From Streptomyces sp. TLI_053 (GTDB lineage Bacteria > Actinomycetota > Actinomycetes > Streptomycetales > Streptomycetaceae), in assembly GCF_900105395.1 (NCBI RefSeq), contig NZ_LT629775.1, forward strand, positions 1,054,001 through 1,118,000: DNA of 64,000 nt. The letters run 5' to 3'. This document shows positions 51,057 to 59,242 of the stretch, in pieces. The notes beneath the pieces are model-generated. The model was given only the letters and a program-made list of their open reading frames with translations, was not told the DNA's origin and searched no databases. Each line of letters opens with the position of its first letter. Within the stretch, counting starts at the first letter, position 1. The position numbers and the translations under genes were made by a program.

Positions 51057-51545
51057 CTACGACTCCGCGGCGCGGCGGGCCGCCTTCACCCGGGCGGCCA
51101 GCTGGTCGGCGGGGAGGCGGCGGAGGGTGGTGCCGTGCCGGGCGGCCAGCTCGTCGGCGGGCTCCGGGGAGGACTCGACCGTGTCCAGCACCAGCATCGA
51201 GTGCCCGTCCTCCACCTCCTCGCCGAGAACGATCAGGCCGGCGCCGCCCTCGTGGTCGCGCCAGGTCTCGGCGGCGTTGCCGAGCGCGGTCCCGGCCACG
51301 AAGCCCAGCAGGACGCCGATCGGGCCGCCGAGCAGCCCGGCGATGCCGCCGGCCACCCCCGCGCCGACCGTCGTCACACCCGCGCCGCGGACCTGGCTGG
51401 CCGGGAAGTCCAGGGTGCCGTCCGCCCCGCGCTCGACGATCGCGGACTGCCGCAGGCCGGGCAGGTGCTCGGCCTCGTCGAAGGCGGCGCGGCAGGCGGC
51501 GGCGTCGGTGAAGTCGAGCAGCAGGACGTGGTGGTTCTCGCTCAT
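51057..51545 (-). CDS. DUF1269-like membrane-associated protein
   Basis: 162 residues. A ferredoxin-like alpha/beta start (HHVLLLDFTDAAACRAAFDE, AIVERGADGTLDF) is followed by a glycine-zipper hydrophobic hairpin (VTTVGAGVAGGIAGLLGGPI, GVLLGFVAGTALGN) and a second alpha/beta part (AGLIVLGEEVEDGHSMLVLD). This matches the DUF1269 style, in which a regulatory domain is split by a membrane-inserting glycine-rich segment. Function unknown. ATG 51545. Confidence 0.8.
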   Translation of the reverse strand: MSENHHVLLLDFTDAAACRAAFDEAEHLPGLRQSAIVERGADGTLDFPASQVRGAGVTTVGAGVAGGIAGLLGGPIGVLLGFVAGTALGNAAETWRDHEGGAGLIVLGEEVEDGHSMLVLDTVESSPEPADELAARHGTTLRRLPADQLAARVKAARRAAES

Positions 51546-51731
51546 GGTCGCGACGGCTCCTCGTTCGGGGGCGGGGCGGCACCGGAGCGGCCGGAGGCCC
51601 ACGCCGGGGGCGCCCCGGAACGAGTCCAGCATCGTCCGGGCCGGGGCTGCCCGCCACCGTCCGTGGGCCTACCGGGCCCGGCGGGGCCGGACCCGGCCGC
51701 GCAGGAGGAGGCCGGGCGGACGGCGGCCGAC

Positions 51732-53627
51732 TCAGTCGGCGGGGAGGGTGCGCCGCACGGTCCCCTTGTAGTCAGCCAGCAGGTAGCCGCTGTTGTGGTA
51801 CTCGTTGGACAGGTAGACCCGGATGCAGGCGTAGCCGTCGGACCACATGTCGATCAACAGGTAACGGCTGGTCGGGTTCGGCACGTTGAGGGTCTCGTTG
51901 GCCTTCTTCAGCAGCGCCGGGACGGTGTCCCAGTCGTACTGCGCCAGATCGACCGTCTTCTCCTTGGCCATCGACCCACCGGGTCGCTTGGCGATGTTGC
52001 CGTTGCGGTAGTCGTACCAGTCGTAGCCGCGACCGTCGGCCGTGGGGACCTGGGCGCTCGCGTACTCCGGGTAGACGGAGAGCTGCTTGACCTTGGTGGT
52101 GCCGCTCTGCGCGGTGATCGCGGCGACGACGGTGCGGATGCCGTCCGGGGTGAGCAGGTCCTTGGCCGGTGCGGTGCTCTTCGGCGCGCTGGGCGAGGGC
52201 TTCGCCGTGGGGGCGGCGGAGGCGGTGGTGTCCGGGCCGGTGGGCGCGGCGGTTCCGGTCGATGCCGGGGGGCCGCCGGGGTCGGCGGGCGCGTTCGTCC
52301 CCTTGGGGGCGGAGCCCGCGCCGGTGCTGCCCGTGGTACCGCCCGGACCGTCGTTGTCCGGCCGGAGGTTCCAGGCCAGCACGCTCGCCAGCGCCACCCC
52401 GGCGACGGCGAGCGTCACCGTGGCGCCGGTGCGGCGGCGGGCGGGCGGCGGGGGCACGGTGGGTCCGGTGGCTCCCAGGTACTGGGCGCCGGTGGTGCCG
52501 ACGTGCCCTCCGTCGGTGGCGGCTTCACCGCCGTGGGCGGGATTCGGGAGGGGGTACTCGGTCTGCGCGGTGCCGAACGCCGGGTTCGGCGTCCCGAAAG
52601 CGGGGTTCGGGGTGCCGAAGGCCGGGTTCGGGGTGCCGAAGGCCGGGTTCGGCGTCCCGAAGCCGGGGCTCGGCGCCCCGAAGGCCGCGGTCGGGTCCGG
52701 ACCGGCCGGCGGGCGCGGGGTGTCCAGGAAGGTCGGCTGCCAGGAGCCCTGCGGCTGCGCCGGACCGGGACCGGCGCTCGCCTCGGCGGCGGCGAGGGCC
52801 CGGTCGAGTTGCGCGGCGTCGGGCCGCACCGCCGGATTGCGGGCCAGCACCGCGGCCAGCACCGGCCCCAGTGAACCCGAGCGGGTCGGCGGCGGCAGCG
52901 GCTCGTCCAGGACGGCGGCGAGGGTGGCCAGGGTGGTGCCGCGGCGCAGCGGGTGGTGGCCCTCGACGGCGACGTACAGCAGCATGCCGAGCGACCAGAG
53001 GTCGGAGGACGGGTTGCCCTCCTCGCCGCGTATCCGTTCCGGGGCGATGTACTCGGGCGAGCCGATCAGCGCGCCGGTGGCGGTGAGCGCGGTGTTGGCG
53101 TCCTGCATCGCGGCGATGCCGAAGTCCGTGAGGACGGGCGTGCCGTCGGCGCGCAGCAGCACGTTGCCGGGCTTGACGTCGCGGTGCTGGATGCCGGCCG
53201 CGTGGGCAGCGCACAGCGCGGACAGCACGCCGCGGCCGATCCTGGCGGCCTCCGGGACGGTGAGCGGGCCGCGGGCGATCCGGTCGGCGAGGCTGCCGCC
53301 GCTGACCAGCTCCATGACCAGCCAGGGGTGGGGGTGGTCGGGGGTGTCGACGATGTGGTGGATCACCGCGACGTGCGGGTGCTGGAGACGGGCGAGCGCG
53401 CGGGCCTCGCGCAGGACCCGCTCGCGCAGCTCGTGGGCGGCCTCGGGGTTGGCCGCGGCCATGGCCGGGTCCGGCGGGCGGACCTCCTTGAGCGCGACCT
53501 CGCGGTGCAGCATGGTGTCCCGGGCGCGCCAGACCAGGCCCATGCCGCCGCCACCGAGGCGTTCCAGCAGTTCGAAGCGGTTGTCGATGAGCCGTGTCTC
53601 CGGCCCCCCAGTGTTCATGGCCGCCAT
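51732..53627 (-). CDS. Membrane-anchored eukaryote-type serine/threonine protein kinase
   Basis: 631 residues. Complete kinase domain (about 17-280): Gly loop GGGGMG (25-30), Lys47, HRDVKPGNV (148-156), DFG (168-170), SPEYIAPE. A juxtamembrane region follows with five GTPNPAF-type repeats, then one helix (TGATVTLAVAGVALASVLAW) and an extracytoplasmic part with a Pro/Thr/Ala linker and a C-terminal domain (VSQLSVYPEYASAQV-like strands; IDMWSDGYACIRVYLSNEYH). No PASTA repeats, so a different signal is sensed. Two in-frame ATGs (53627, 53618) are possible starts. Confidence 0.93.
   Translation of the reverse strand: MAAMNTGGPETRLIDNRFELLERLGGGGMGLVWRARDTMLHREVALKEVRPPDPAMAAANPEAAHELRERVLREARALARLQHPHVAVIHHIVDTPDHPHPWLVMELVSGGSLADRIARGPLTVPEAARIGRGVLSALCAAHAAGIQHRDVKPGNVLLRADGTPVLTDFGIAAMQDANTALTATGALIGSPEYIAPERIRGEEGNPSSDLWSLGMLLYVAVEGHHPLRRGTTLATLAAVLDEPLPPPTRSGSLGPVLAAVLARNPAVRPDAAQLDRALAAAEASAGPGPAQPQGSWQPTFLDTPRPPAGPDPTAAFGAPSPGFGTPNPAFGTPNPAFGTPNPAFGTPNPAFGTAQTEYPLPNPAHGGEAATDGGHVGTTGAQYLGATGPTVPPPPARRRTGATVTLAVAGVALASVLAWNLRPDNDGPGGTTGSTGAGSAPKGTNAPADPGGPPASTGTAAPTGPDTTASAAPTAKPSPSAPKSTAPAKDLLTPDGIRTVVAAITAQSGTTKVKQLSVYPEYASAQVPTADGRGYDWYDYRNGNIAKRPGGSMAKEKTVDLAQYDWDTVPALLKKANETLNVPNPTSRYLLIDMWSDGYACIRVYLSNEYHNSGYLLADYKGTVRRTLPAD
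52571..52690. repeat. 21-bp tandem repeats in the kinase gene
   Basis: About five copies of a 21-bp unit (gccgggttcggggtgccgaag and variants) encode the GTPNPAF repeats between the kinase domain and the membrane helix. Confidence 0.8.
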
Positions 53628-53970
53628 CGTAGGGGCCCGGGCCGTCAACGGGCCGACCGGCCGGGGCGGCCGAACGCTCCGTGGACGCCCGGTCCTTGTC
53701 CGGTCCGGCCCGAGCCGCAACCGCCGAGGCCGGCGCGGCGGGACGTCCGACGGCTCCGGTGGCGGGGCAGGTGGCGGGGCGGGTCACGGAACAGGTGACG
53801 GAACAGGTGACGGGACAGGGGCGGGACAGGGGTGGGAGCCGTGGCCGGGCGGATTCCGGAGGGCACGGGCGGCGCGGTGATTGCACCCGCCCGAGCGAGC
53901 CGGGGCAGCCTTCCGGGTGGCCGTGGGCGCGCGCGGTCGGCCGGCGCCGGATCGGCTCGTTGTGCCCGGT
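53628..53970. other. Intergenic stretch with short direct repeats
   Basis: No gene supported. It holds the 5' regions of the divergent kinase and SH3-domain genes and direct repeats of gaacaggtgacg (about 53785-53820). Confidence 0.55.
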
Positions 53971-54372
53971 ATGCCTGCACACCCCGGAAGGGTCGGCTGG
54001 ACCGCGCTCTCCCTGCTGATCCTCGTCCTCCCGGCGACGGCCGCCGGGACCGACCACCCTCCACCGCAGCCGGAGCGGCACGCCGGACCTCCGCCGCAGA
54101 GCGCTCCGCGCGGCTGGGTGGTCACGGTGAACGCCGCCAATGTCCGGCGCGAGCCCTCGGTCGACGGCGCGGTGCTGGGCCTGGCCCACTGCGGGGAGCG
54201 GGTGGAGATCGTCGACACCTGGATCTCGCCGCTCGGGACGCGCTGGAGCCGGGTCGTCGTGGTGCGCAACGGGCTGACGGGGTGGGTGCTCTGGTCGCTG
54301 CTGGGCCACCCCGCCCCGCCGGGGCACCCCGCCGCGGTGTGCCCGAGTCCCCCGCCGGGCGGGGAGCGGTGA
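53971..54372 (+). CDS. Small secreted bacterial SH3-domain protein
   Basis: 133 residues from ATG 53971. Signal sequence (PAHPGRVGWTALSLLILVLP, cleavage near ATAAG), Pro-rich spacer, then an SH3_3-type domain (about 48-112): GWVVTVNAANVRREPSVDGA, VLGLAHCGERVEIVDTWISP and TGWVLWSLLG. Such domains often bind cell-wall peptides. A longer in-frame start (53881) exists but lacks signal-peptide logic. Function likely in the cell envelope. Confidence 0.8.
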   Translation: MPAHPGRVGWTALSLLILVLPATAAGTDHPPPQPERHAGPPPQSAPRGWVVTVNAANVRREPSVDGAVLGLAHCGERVEIVDTWISPLGTRWSRVVVVRNGLTGWVLWSLLGHPAPPGHPAAVCPSPPPGGER

Positions 54373-54706
54373 GCGGCGGGAGGACAGCGGCCCCCGGGGT
54401 CCGGGTCCGGGGCCGGGACCGGGGCCGGGACCGGGGCCGGGGCCGGGAATGTGACTGGGGCCGGGGACGGGCACGGGCACGAGGACCGGGTCCGGCGCAC
54501 GGGGCGCGGAAGGCGGACGGACCCGGACGCGCCGCGCCACCACCGTGCGGGCCTCCGGGGCGGAGCGGCGGTGGGCGTTCCGCCCCGGATCCGGGCGGGT
54601 AGGGGCCGCCGGGGACACCCGACGCGGCCAGGCGGGCGCCCCCTGAGACCCGGCCCGGTCCCCCTTTCCCCGCCCGTTGATCCCCCTCGCCCAAGGAGAC
54701 CTCCAG
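54373..54706. other. Gene-free stretch with GGGGCC-type repeats
   Basis: Contains a repetitive G-rich run (ggggccgggacc units, about 54394-54460) and the upstream region of the Nudix gene. No gene seen. G-runs could form quadruplexes. Confidence 0.6.
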
Positions 54707-55744
54707 GTGCACGGTTCCCCCAGTCCCCTGCCGCCGACCGGGGCTCCCGGCGCGGAGCCGTCCGTCGTCGGCGCCTCCGTCACCGGAGTGCCCGACGGGT
54801 CCGTCCCCGTCGCCGCCGCGCTGGTGACCGACACCCTCGGCCGGGTCCTGCTGCTGCGCCGCCCGGACGGCCGCTGGGAGCTGCCGTCCGCTGCGGTGCG
54901 CCCGGGCGAGGACCCGGCGCGGGGCGCCGTCCGGGCGCTGGCCGAGAGCTGTGGGACGGCCGGGGTGGCGGAGCGCCCGGTCGGGGTGTTCGAGGACACC
55001 GCGGAACCGGCGCTGCGGCACGTGTACGCGCTGTCGGCGCACGCGCCCGGCGCGCTGGACCGGCTCGCCCTCCCCCGGCACAGCACGCATGCCTGGTTCT
55101 TCACGGACAACCTCCCGGGCGTCACCCCCGCGACGGTGCGGTTCCTGCGTGCCCACGGCCCGGCGCGACCGCATCTGCCGCGCGCCCAGTGGCTGGCCAC
55201 CACCCCGCGCTCGTGGCTGTGCACGGCTGCCGTGGTGACCGCCCCGGACGGGCGGCTGCTGATGGTCAAGCCCCGGGTCCGGGAACCGGACCGGCGGCCG
55301 CGGACCGCGGCCTGGAACTTCCCCGGCGGCGTGCTCGACACCCACGAGGACTCGCCGACCGGGGCGGCCCGCGAGCTGCGCGAGGAGACCGGTCTCGACC
55401 GGCCTGCCGGGCCGCTGCTGGCGGTGTTCTGGCGGCACCCCGAGCCGGGCGCGGACCACCCGATCGTCCAGTTCTTCCACGACTTCGGCACGGCCGACCC
55501 CGAGACCGTCCGGCTCGGCTGCCGGGACGGGGAGATCACCGACTGGGCGTGGTTCCACCCGGACGGCGGGGAGTTGGACGCCGCCGCCGGTACCGATCGC
55601 GCGGACCGGGCCCGGCAGGCGCTGGCCGCCCGCACCTCCGGCCGCACCGTCACCGGCACCGGGCCCGGGCCCGCCGTCGCGGAACCGACCGAGCCGCGGC
55701 CCACCGGCCCTCGGGCCACCGACCCGCAGCCGACGGCCGGCTGA
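54707..55744 (+). CDS. Double Nudix hydrolase-domain protein
   Basis: 345 residues from the GTG at 54707 (AAGGAG upstream). The second Nudix domain (about 165-315) has a perfect box GX5EX7REUXEEXGU (GGVLDTHEDSPTGAARELRE, then ETGLD, about 206-230). The first (about 38-150) has the fold (AAALVTDTLGRVLLLRRPDG, WELPSAAVRPGEDP) but a damaged box (AVRALAESCGTAG), so it is probably non-catalytic and may bind ligand or regulate. The C-terminal 45 residues are Pro/Thr-rich. Hydrolyses a nucleoside-diphosphate-linked substrate that cannot be named. Confidence 0.9.
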   Translation: MHGSPSPLPPTGAPGAEPSVVGASVTGVPDGSVPVAAALVTDTLGRVLLLRRPDGRWELPSAAVRPGEDPARGAVRALAESCGTAGVAERPVGVFEDTAEPALRHVYALSAHAPGALDRLALPRHSTHAWFFTDNLPGVTPATVRFLRAHGPARPHLPRAQWLATTPRSWLCTAAVVTAPDGRLLMVKPRVREPDRRPRTAAWNFPGGVLDTHEDSPTGAARELREETGLDRPAGPLLAVFWRHPEPGADHPIVQFFHDFGTADPETVRLGCRDGEITDWAWFHPDGGELDAAAGTDRADRARQALAARTSGRTVTGTGPGPAVAEPTEPRPTGPRATDPQPTAG

Positions 55745-56153
55745 ACCGGCCGCCCCTCGGCCACGACGGTCCCGTGGCAACGGCACGGGTGACGGCCGTG
55801 TGCCCGAGTGGGCAGACGCCGGGGCAACCCGGCACCGGCCTGTCGTACACGTCCGGACAGTCGCCGACTCCGCTCCGGAACAAGCACTTCGGGGTCGCCA
55901 CCTGTGCGGTCCCGATGCCGCCCGACGGCGGGGCCGGTGCCCGTCGGGACGCATCCTCCGCCGCATCCTCAGATTTCGCTCAAGGGGTCGCCGGGCGGCC
56001 ACCGGGCGCCCCTATGGTCTCCGTCGACGGAGGCGGCCGCGCACTCACCGGAACGCCGACGGCACGCTCCCCGGCACCCGTCCGTGCCGGCGTTCCCCGG
56101 CGCGCCCGTGCTCCGTCCGCCCGCTTCCCCGTTCCGGAGAGGACCACCGTCCC
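55745..56153. other. Upstream region of the crystallin-type protein gene
   Basis: No gene seen. The last 60 bp carry the GGAGAGGACC ribosome site; TATGGT at about 56012 could be a -10 element. Confidence 0.5.
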
Positions 56154-57383
56154 ATGCGCACCGGCCACCTCAAGTCCGTCGGCGTCTTCGCCGCCGCCGG
56201 CTCCCTGCTCGCCTTCGCCCCCGCCACCGCGACCGCCGCCACCCGAGCTCCCCAGCACTGCACGGTCAGTGTCGAGGGCGGCGACCTGCGCTGCTTCGAC
56301 ACCTACCGGCAGGCCATCGCCGCCGCCACGGGCGGTCTGGTCGCCGACGCTCCGCTGGACGTCGAGACCGCGATGGCCGACCCGTCGTTCGCCGACCGGA
56401 TCGACCGGGCGGGCGAGGCGGTCGGCAACCGGGCGCGGGACGCACGGCCCGGAGCGGCGGCGGCCGCTGCCGCCGTCGTGCTGTCCACCGAGTACGAGCA
56501 CGGCAACTTCGGTGGCGCCAGCCTGAGCGTCACCGGCCCCTCCGCCTGCGGCAGCGCCCGCTGGCAGCTGGCCCTGGGCGCCGACTGGAACGACCGGATC
56601 AGCTCCTACAAGACCTTCAACAACTGCCAGGTGCGGCACTGGGAGCACACCGACTTCTCCGGCGCCAACACCGGCTACCAGGTCGGCGACCAGGACTGGA
56701 TCGGCGACCTCAACGACCGGGCCAGCTCGATCGACTTCACCTACGGCGAGTCGCCCACCGTCGCCCAGTTGCTGAAGGACTGCGGCAAGGCCACCGAGAG
56801 CTGCGACTTCCGGCCGACCGGGAACGCGAGCTACACGTACGGCGGCGCGCACGAGGTGGCCCGCGGCTACAACTGCTCCTCCACCCCGCAGACCAGGAAG
56901 ATGACCTGGACCGAGCAGACCAGCGGGGAGAACACCGTCTCGACCGAGATCTCGGTGACGGCCGGATTCGACTTCCTGGAGAAGTTCGAGGTCACGTTCA
57001 AGGCCACCTACGGCCACAAGTGGGCCTGGGCGGACACCTTCGCCGAGGAGACCACGCTCCAGGTGCCGGCCGGGCAGGTCGGCTGGGTCGACCGCAACAC
57101 CCACCTGCAGTCCGCCAGCGGCACCTACGAGCTGCACTACAAGTCGAAGCACTGGGGCCACTACGTCTGGTACGTCAAGAACTTCTCCGGCACCGGACCG
57201 GTCCCGCAGGAGGCCGGCGTGGTCACCTGGAACGCCCGCAAGATGACCACTGCCGAGAAGAACGCCCAGTGCAAGGGCCGCGCGGCCTTCGTCACCGTCA
57301 CCCCCGGCACCGAGGGCGGGCCCGCCCCGGCCGCCACCGCGACCGCCGCTCGCCCGGCGGCCTCGGTCTCCAGCGGCCGCTGA
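56154..57383 (+). CDS. Secreted protein with beta-gamma-crystallin domain and aerolysin/ETX-MTX2-like region
   Basis: 409 residues. Signal peptide 1-29. A Cys-containing N-terminal module (34-65) is followed by a beta-gamma-crystallin domain (about 107-198) with two Greek keys (TEYEHGNFGGASLSV and EHTDFSGANTGYQV) and both calcium motifs N/D-N/D-x-x-S-S intact (146-151 and 187-192). From about 215 to 365 the chain looks like an aerolysin/ETX-MTX2 pore-forming region: alternating Ser/Thr strands (WTEQTSGENTVSTEISVTAG, FEVTFKATYGHKW, FAEETTLQVPAGQVGWVDR). An Ala/Pro tail ends it. ATG 56154. The crystallin part may bind calcium or a target; the rest may oligomerise in membranes. The crystallin call is firm, the pore-former call less so. 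Confidence 0.8.
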   Translation: MRTGHLKSVGVFAAAGSLLAFAPATATAATRAPQHCTVSVEGGDLRCFDTYRQAIAAATGGLVADAPLDVETAMADPSFADRIDRAGEAVGNRARDARPGAAAAAAAVVLSTEYEHGNFGGASLSVTGPSACGSARWQLALGADWNDRISSYKTFNNCQVRHWEHTDFSGANTGYQVGDQDWIGDLNDRASSIDFTYGESPTVAQLLKDCGKATESCDFRPTGNASYTYGGAHEVARGYNCSSTPQTRKMTWTEQTSGENTVSTEISVTAGFDFLEKFEVTFKATYGHKWAWADTFAEETTLQVPAGQVGWVDRNTHLQSASGTYELHYKSKHWGHYVWYVKNFSGTGPVPQEAGVVTWNARKMTTAEKNAQCKGRAAFVTVTPGTEGGPAPAATATAARPAASVSSGR

Positions 57384-57747
57384 CCGCGGGGCACTTCCCC
57401 GGCCTCACCCGACCCGGCCCGATCCGCCCCACCCCCGCCCGGACGCCCCGGTCGGCGCGCACCCGGCGCGCCGGCCGGGGCGATCGCGGCGGACACGCCG
57501 GACACGCCGGACGCGGGCGCGGCGCCGGAGGCGGAGCCGGCCACAACGCCGACCACGACGCCGGGAAGGACGCCCGGGCAGCAGCTCCCGCCCGGGCACG
57601 GCGGGCCGTCCGCGCGCCAGGGCGCGTCCTGAGGTCCGCGGGTCGTCATGCCGGCGCCCTACCCCCCGGTCCAGGGCCGTCATACCCGGTCCACTCGAAA
57701 GTGTGCTCCACGAGTAACGCGCCCGAGGGCGGGTAGCGTCACCGGCC
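57384..57747. other. Intergenic region
   Basis: No gene supported; GC-rich with ggacacgccgg repeats at about 57490-57512. The 3' end holds the presumed promoter of the next gene (TAGCGT near 57734). Confidence 0.5.
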
Positions 57748-58497
57748 GTGGAGGACTCCCTGCCGATCCGACCGATCCGACCGATCCTGCCGATCCGATG
57801 GCCCGTCGACCCGGCGGACGCCGCGGACGCCCCGGGCCAGGACGGTCCGGTCTGGTACGCCGCCTACGGTTCGAACATGCACACCGAGCGGCTCGCCTGC
57901 TACCTGGGCGGCGGGCGACCGGCCGACGGCGCCCGGGAGTACCCCGGCTGCCGGGACGGCCGGCCGCCGCGGCGGTCGGTGCCCGTTCGACTGCCCGGAA
58001 GTCTCTACTTCGCCCTGGAGTCGCGGGTCTGGGGCGGCGGCATGGCGTTCTACGACCCGTACGGACCGGGCACCGCGCCCGCCCGCGCCCATCTGCTGAC
58101 GGCGGGGCAGTTCAGCGACATCGCCGCCCAGGAGACCGGCGGCGGGCCGGGCACGGACCTCGACCTGGGCACCGTACTGCGGACCGGCCGCGACCAGCAG
58201 GGGCCCGGCCGCTACCGGACCCTGGTCTGCCTCGGCACCCTGGACGGCCTCCCGGTGCTGACCGTCACCGCCCCGTGGAGGCTCGCCGAGGCCGAACTGA
58301 ACGCCCCGCGGGCCCGCTACCTGCGGGCCATCGCCGCCGGACTGACCGACGCGCACGGCTGGTCCGCACGCCGGGCGAGCGTCTACCTCACCACCCGGCC
58401 GGGCGCGGCCGGCCACTGGACCGTCGAGTCCCTGTACGCCGCGCTCGCCCCGCACACCGGAGGATCCGCCTCCGCGACGGGTTCCGGCCGCGATTGA
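57748..58497 (+). CDS. Gamma-glutamylcyclotransferase-like (AIG2-type) protein
   Basis: 249 residues from the GTG at 57748; no Shine-Dalgarno, so perhaps leaderless. A Pro/Ile/Arg repeat start (IRPIRPILPIRWP) precedes the fold, which begins WYAAYGSNMHTERLACYLGG, the diagnostic YGSN motif of gamma-glutamylcyclotransferases, followed by SLYFALESRVWGGGMAFYDP. The catalytic Glu is likely in a later acidic segment. In streptomycetes this family is often mislabelled histone deacetylase. Might open gamma-glutamyl peptides to 5-oxoproline; unproven. Confidence 0.82.
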   Translation: MEDSLPIRPIRPILPIRWPVDPADAADAPGQDGPVWYAAYGSNMHTERLACYLGGGRPADGAREYPGCRDGRPPRRSVPVRLPGSLYFALESRVWGGGMAFYDPYGPGTAPARAHLLTAGQFSDIAAQETGGGPGTDLDLGTVLRTGRDQQGPGRYRTLVCLGTLDGLPVLTVTAPWRLAEAELNAPRARYLRAIAAGLTDAHGWSARRASVYLTTRPGAAGHWTVESLYAALAPHTGGSASATGSGRD

Positions 58498-58503
58498 CAT
58501 GAC

Positions 58504-58567
58504 CATCCGTCATCATCGGGTGTGTATCCGCCAATTCGGTGGGCAAACGGCAGTTCGATGACGGATG
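58504..58567. promoter_or_regulatory. Inverted 11-bp repeat pair upstream of DUF1772 gene
   Basis: CATCCGTCATC (58504-58514) and its exact reverse complement GATGACGGATG (58557-58567) flank the likely promoter of the gene at 58629. Confidence 0.6.
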
Positions 58568-58628
58568 ATCGGCACGCGGGCCGCTCCGACCGGGCGGTTC
58601 CGGGCGAACGAACGGGGGCAGGGACGAC

Positions 58629-59171
58629 ATGGAGGCGATGCGGGTCTTCGCACTGGTGGCGGCGACGGTCACCACCGGACTGACCGCCGGACTGTTCTAC
58701 ACCTACGCCTGTTCGGTGACGCCCGGGCTCGGCAGCACCGGGGACTTCATGGTCGCCCAGGTGATGCAGCGGCTCAACGTGGCGATCCTCAACGGGTGGT
58801 TCCTGGTGGGATTCGTCGGCGCGCTGGTCTTCACGAGCGTGGCCGTCGTGCTGCACCTGCCGAGCGACGGCCGTCGGGTGCTTCCGGCGGCGGTCGGCGC
58901 GCTGGTCTGCTACACCGCCTCCCTGGTGGTGACCAGGATGGTGAACCTCCCGCTGAACCAGGCGCTGGCGGAGCAGGCCGGAGAGTTGGGTCCGGCCCGG
59001 GAGTCGGGCCCGACCGCCCGACCGGACCGCACCGGGCAGGCGGCGCGGATGTACGGGCCGTTCCGGGCCAGGTGGGTGCGGTGGAACGCGGCCCGGGCGC
59101 TGCTGTCCACGGCGGCCCTCGGCTTCCTCTGCTGGGCGCTGGTCCTGCACTGCCACCTGCGGCCGAGCTGA
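58629..59171 (+). CDS. DUF1772 (anthrone-oxygenase-like) membrane protein
   Basis: 180 residues, four helices: VFALVAATVTTGLTAGLFYT, AILNGWFLVGFVGALVFTSV, LPAAVGALVCYTASLVVTRM and AARALLSTAALGFLCWALVL. The DUF1772 signature MVNLPLNQAL is present, and a 30-residue insert (GELGPARESGPTARPDRTGQ) interrupts the third loop. ATG 58629 follows GGGCAGGGAC. Convergent with an AraC-type regulator. Second of three DUF1772 genes; role in polyketide or redox chemistry is a family-level guess. Confidence 0.88.
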   Translation: MEAMRVFALVAATVTTGLTAGLFYTYACSVTPGLGSTGDFMVAQVMQRLNVAILNGWFLVGFVGALVFTSVAVVLHLPSDGRRVLPAAVGALVCYTASLVVTRMVNLPLNQALAEQAGELGPARESGPTARPDRTGQAARMYGPFRARWVRWNAARALLSTAALGFLCWALVLHCHLRPS

Positions 59172-59242
59172 GAACCGGGCCGACGGCGTCGCGGCACGGC
59201 CCCGCACCCGCACCCGCACCCGCAACACCGACCACCGACCGG

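Noticed and set aside
52525..55887. Minus-strand open frame of about 1,120 codons spanning the kinase and Nudix genes
   Set aside because: It overlaps three well-supported genes in other frames and reads as Arg/Pro/Ser-rich sequence with no family match.
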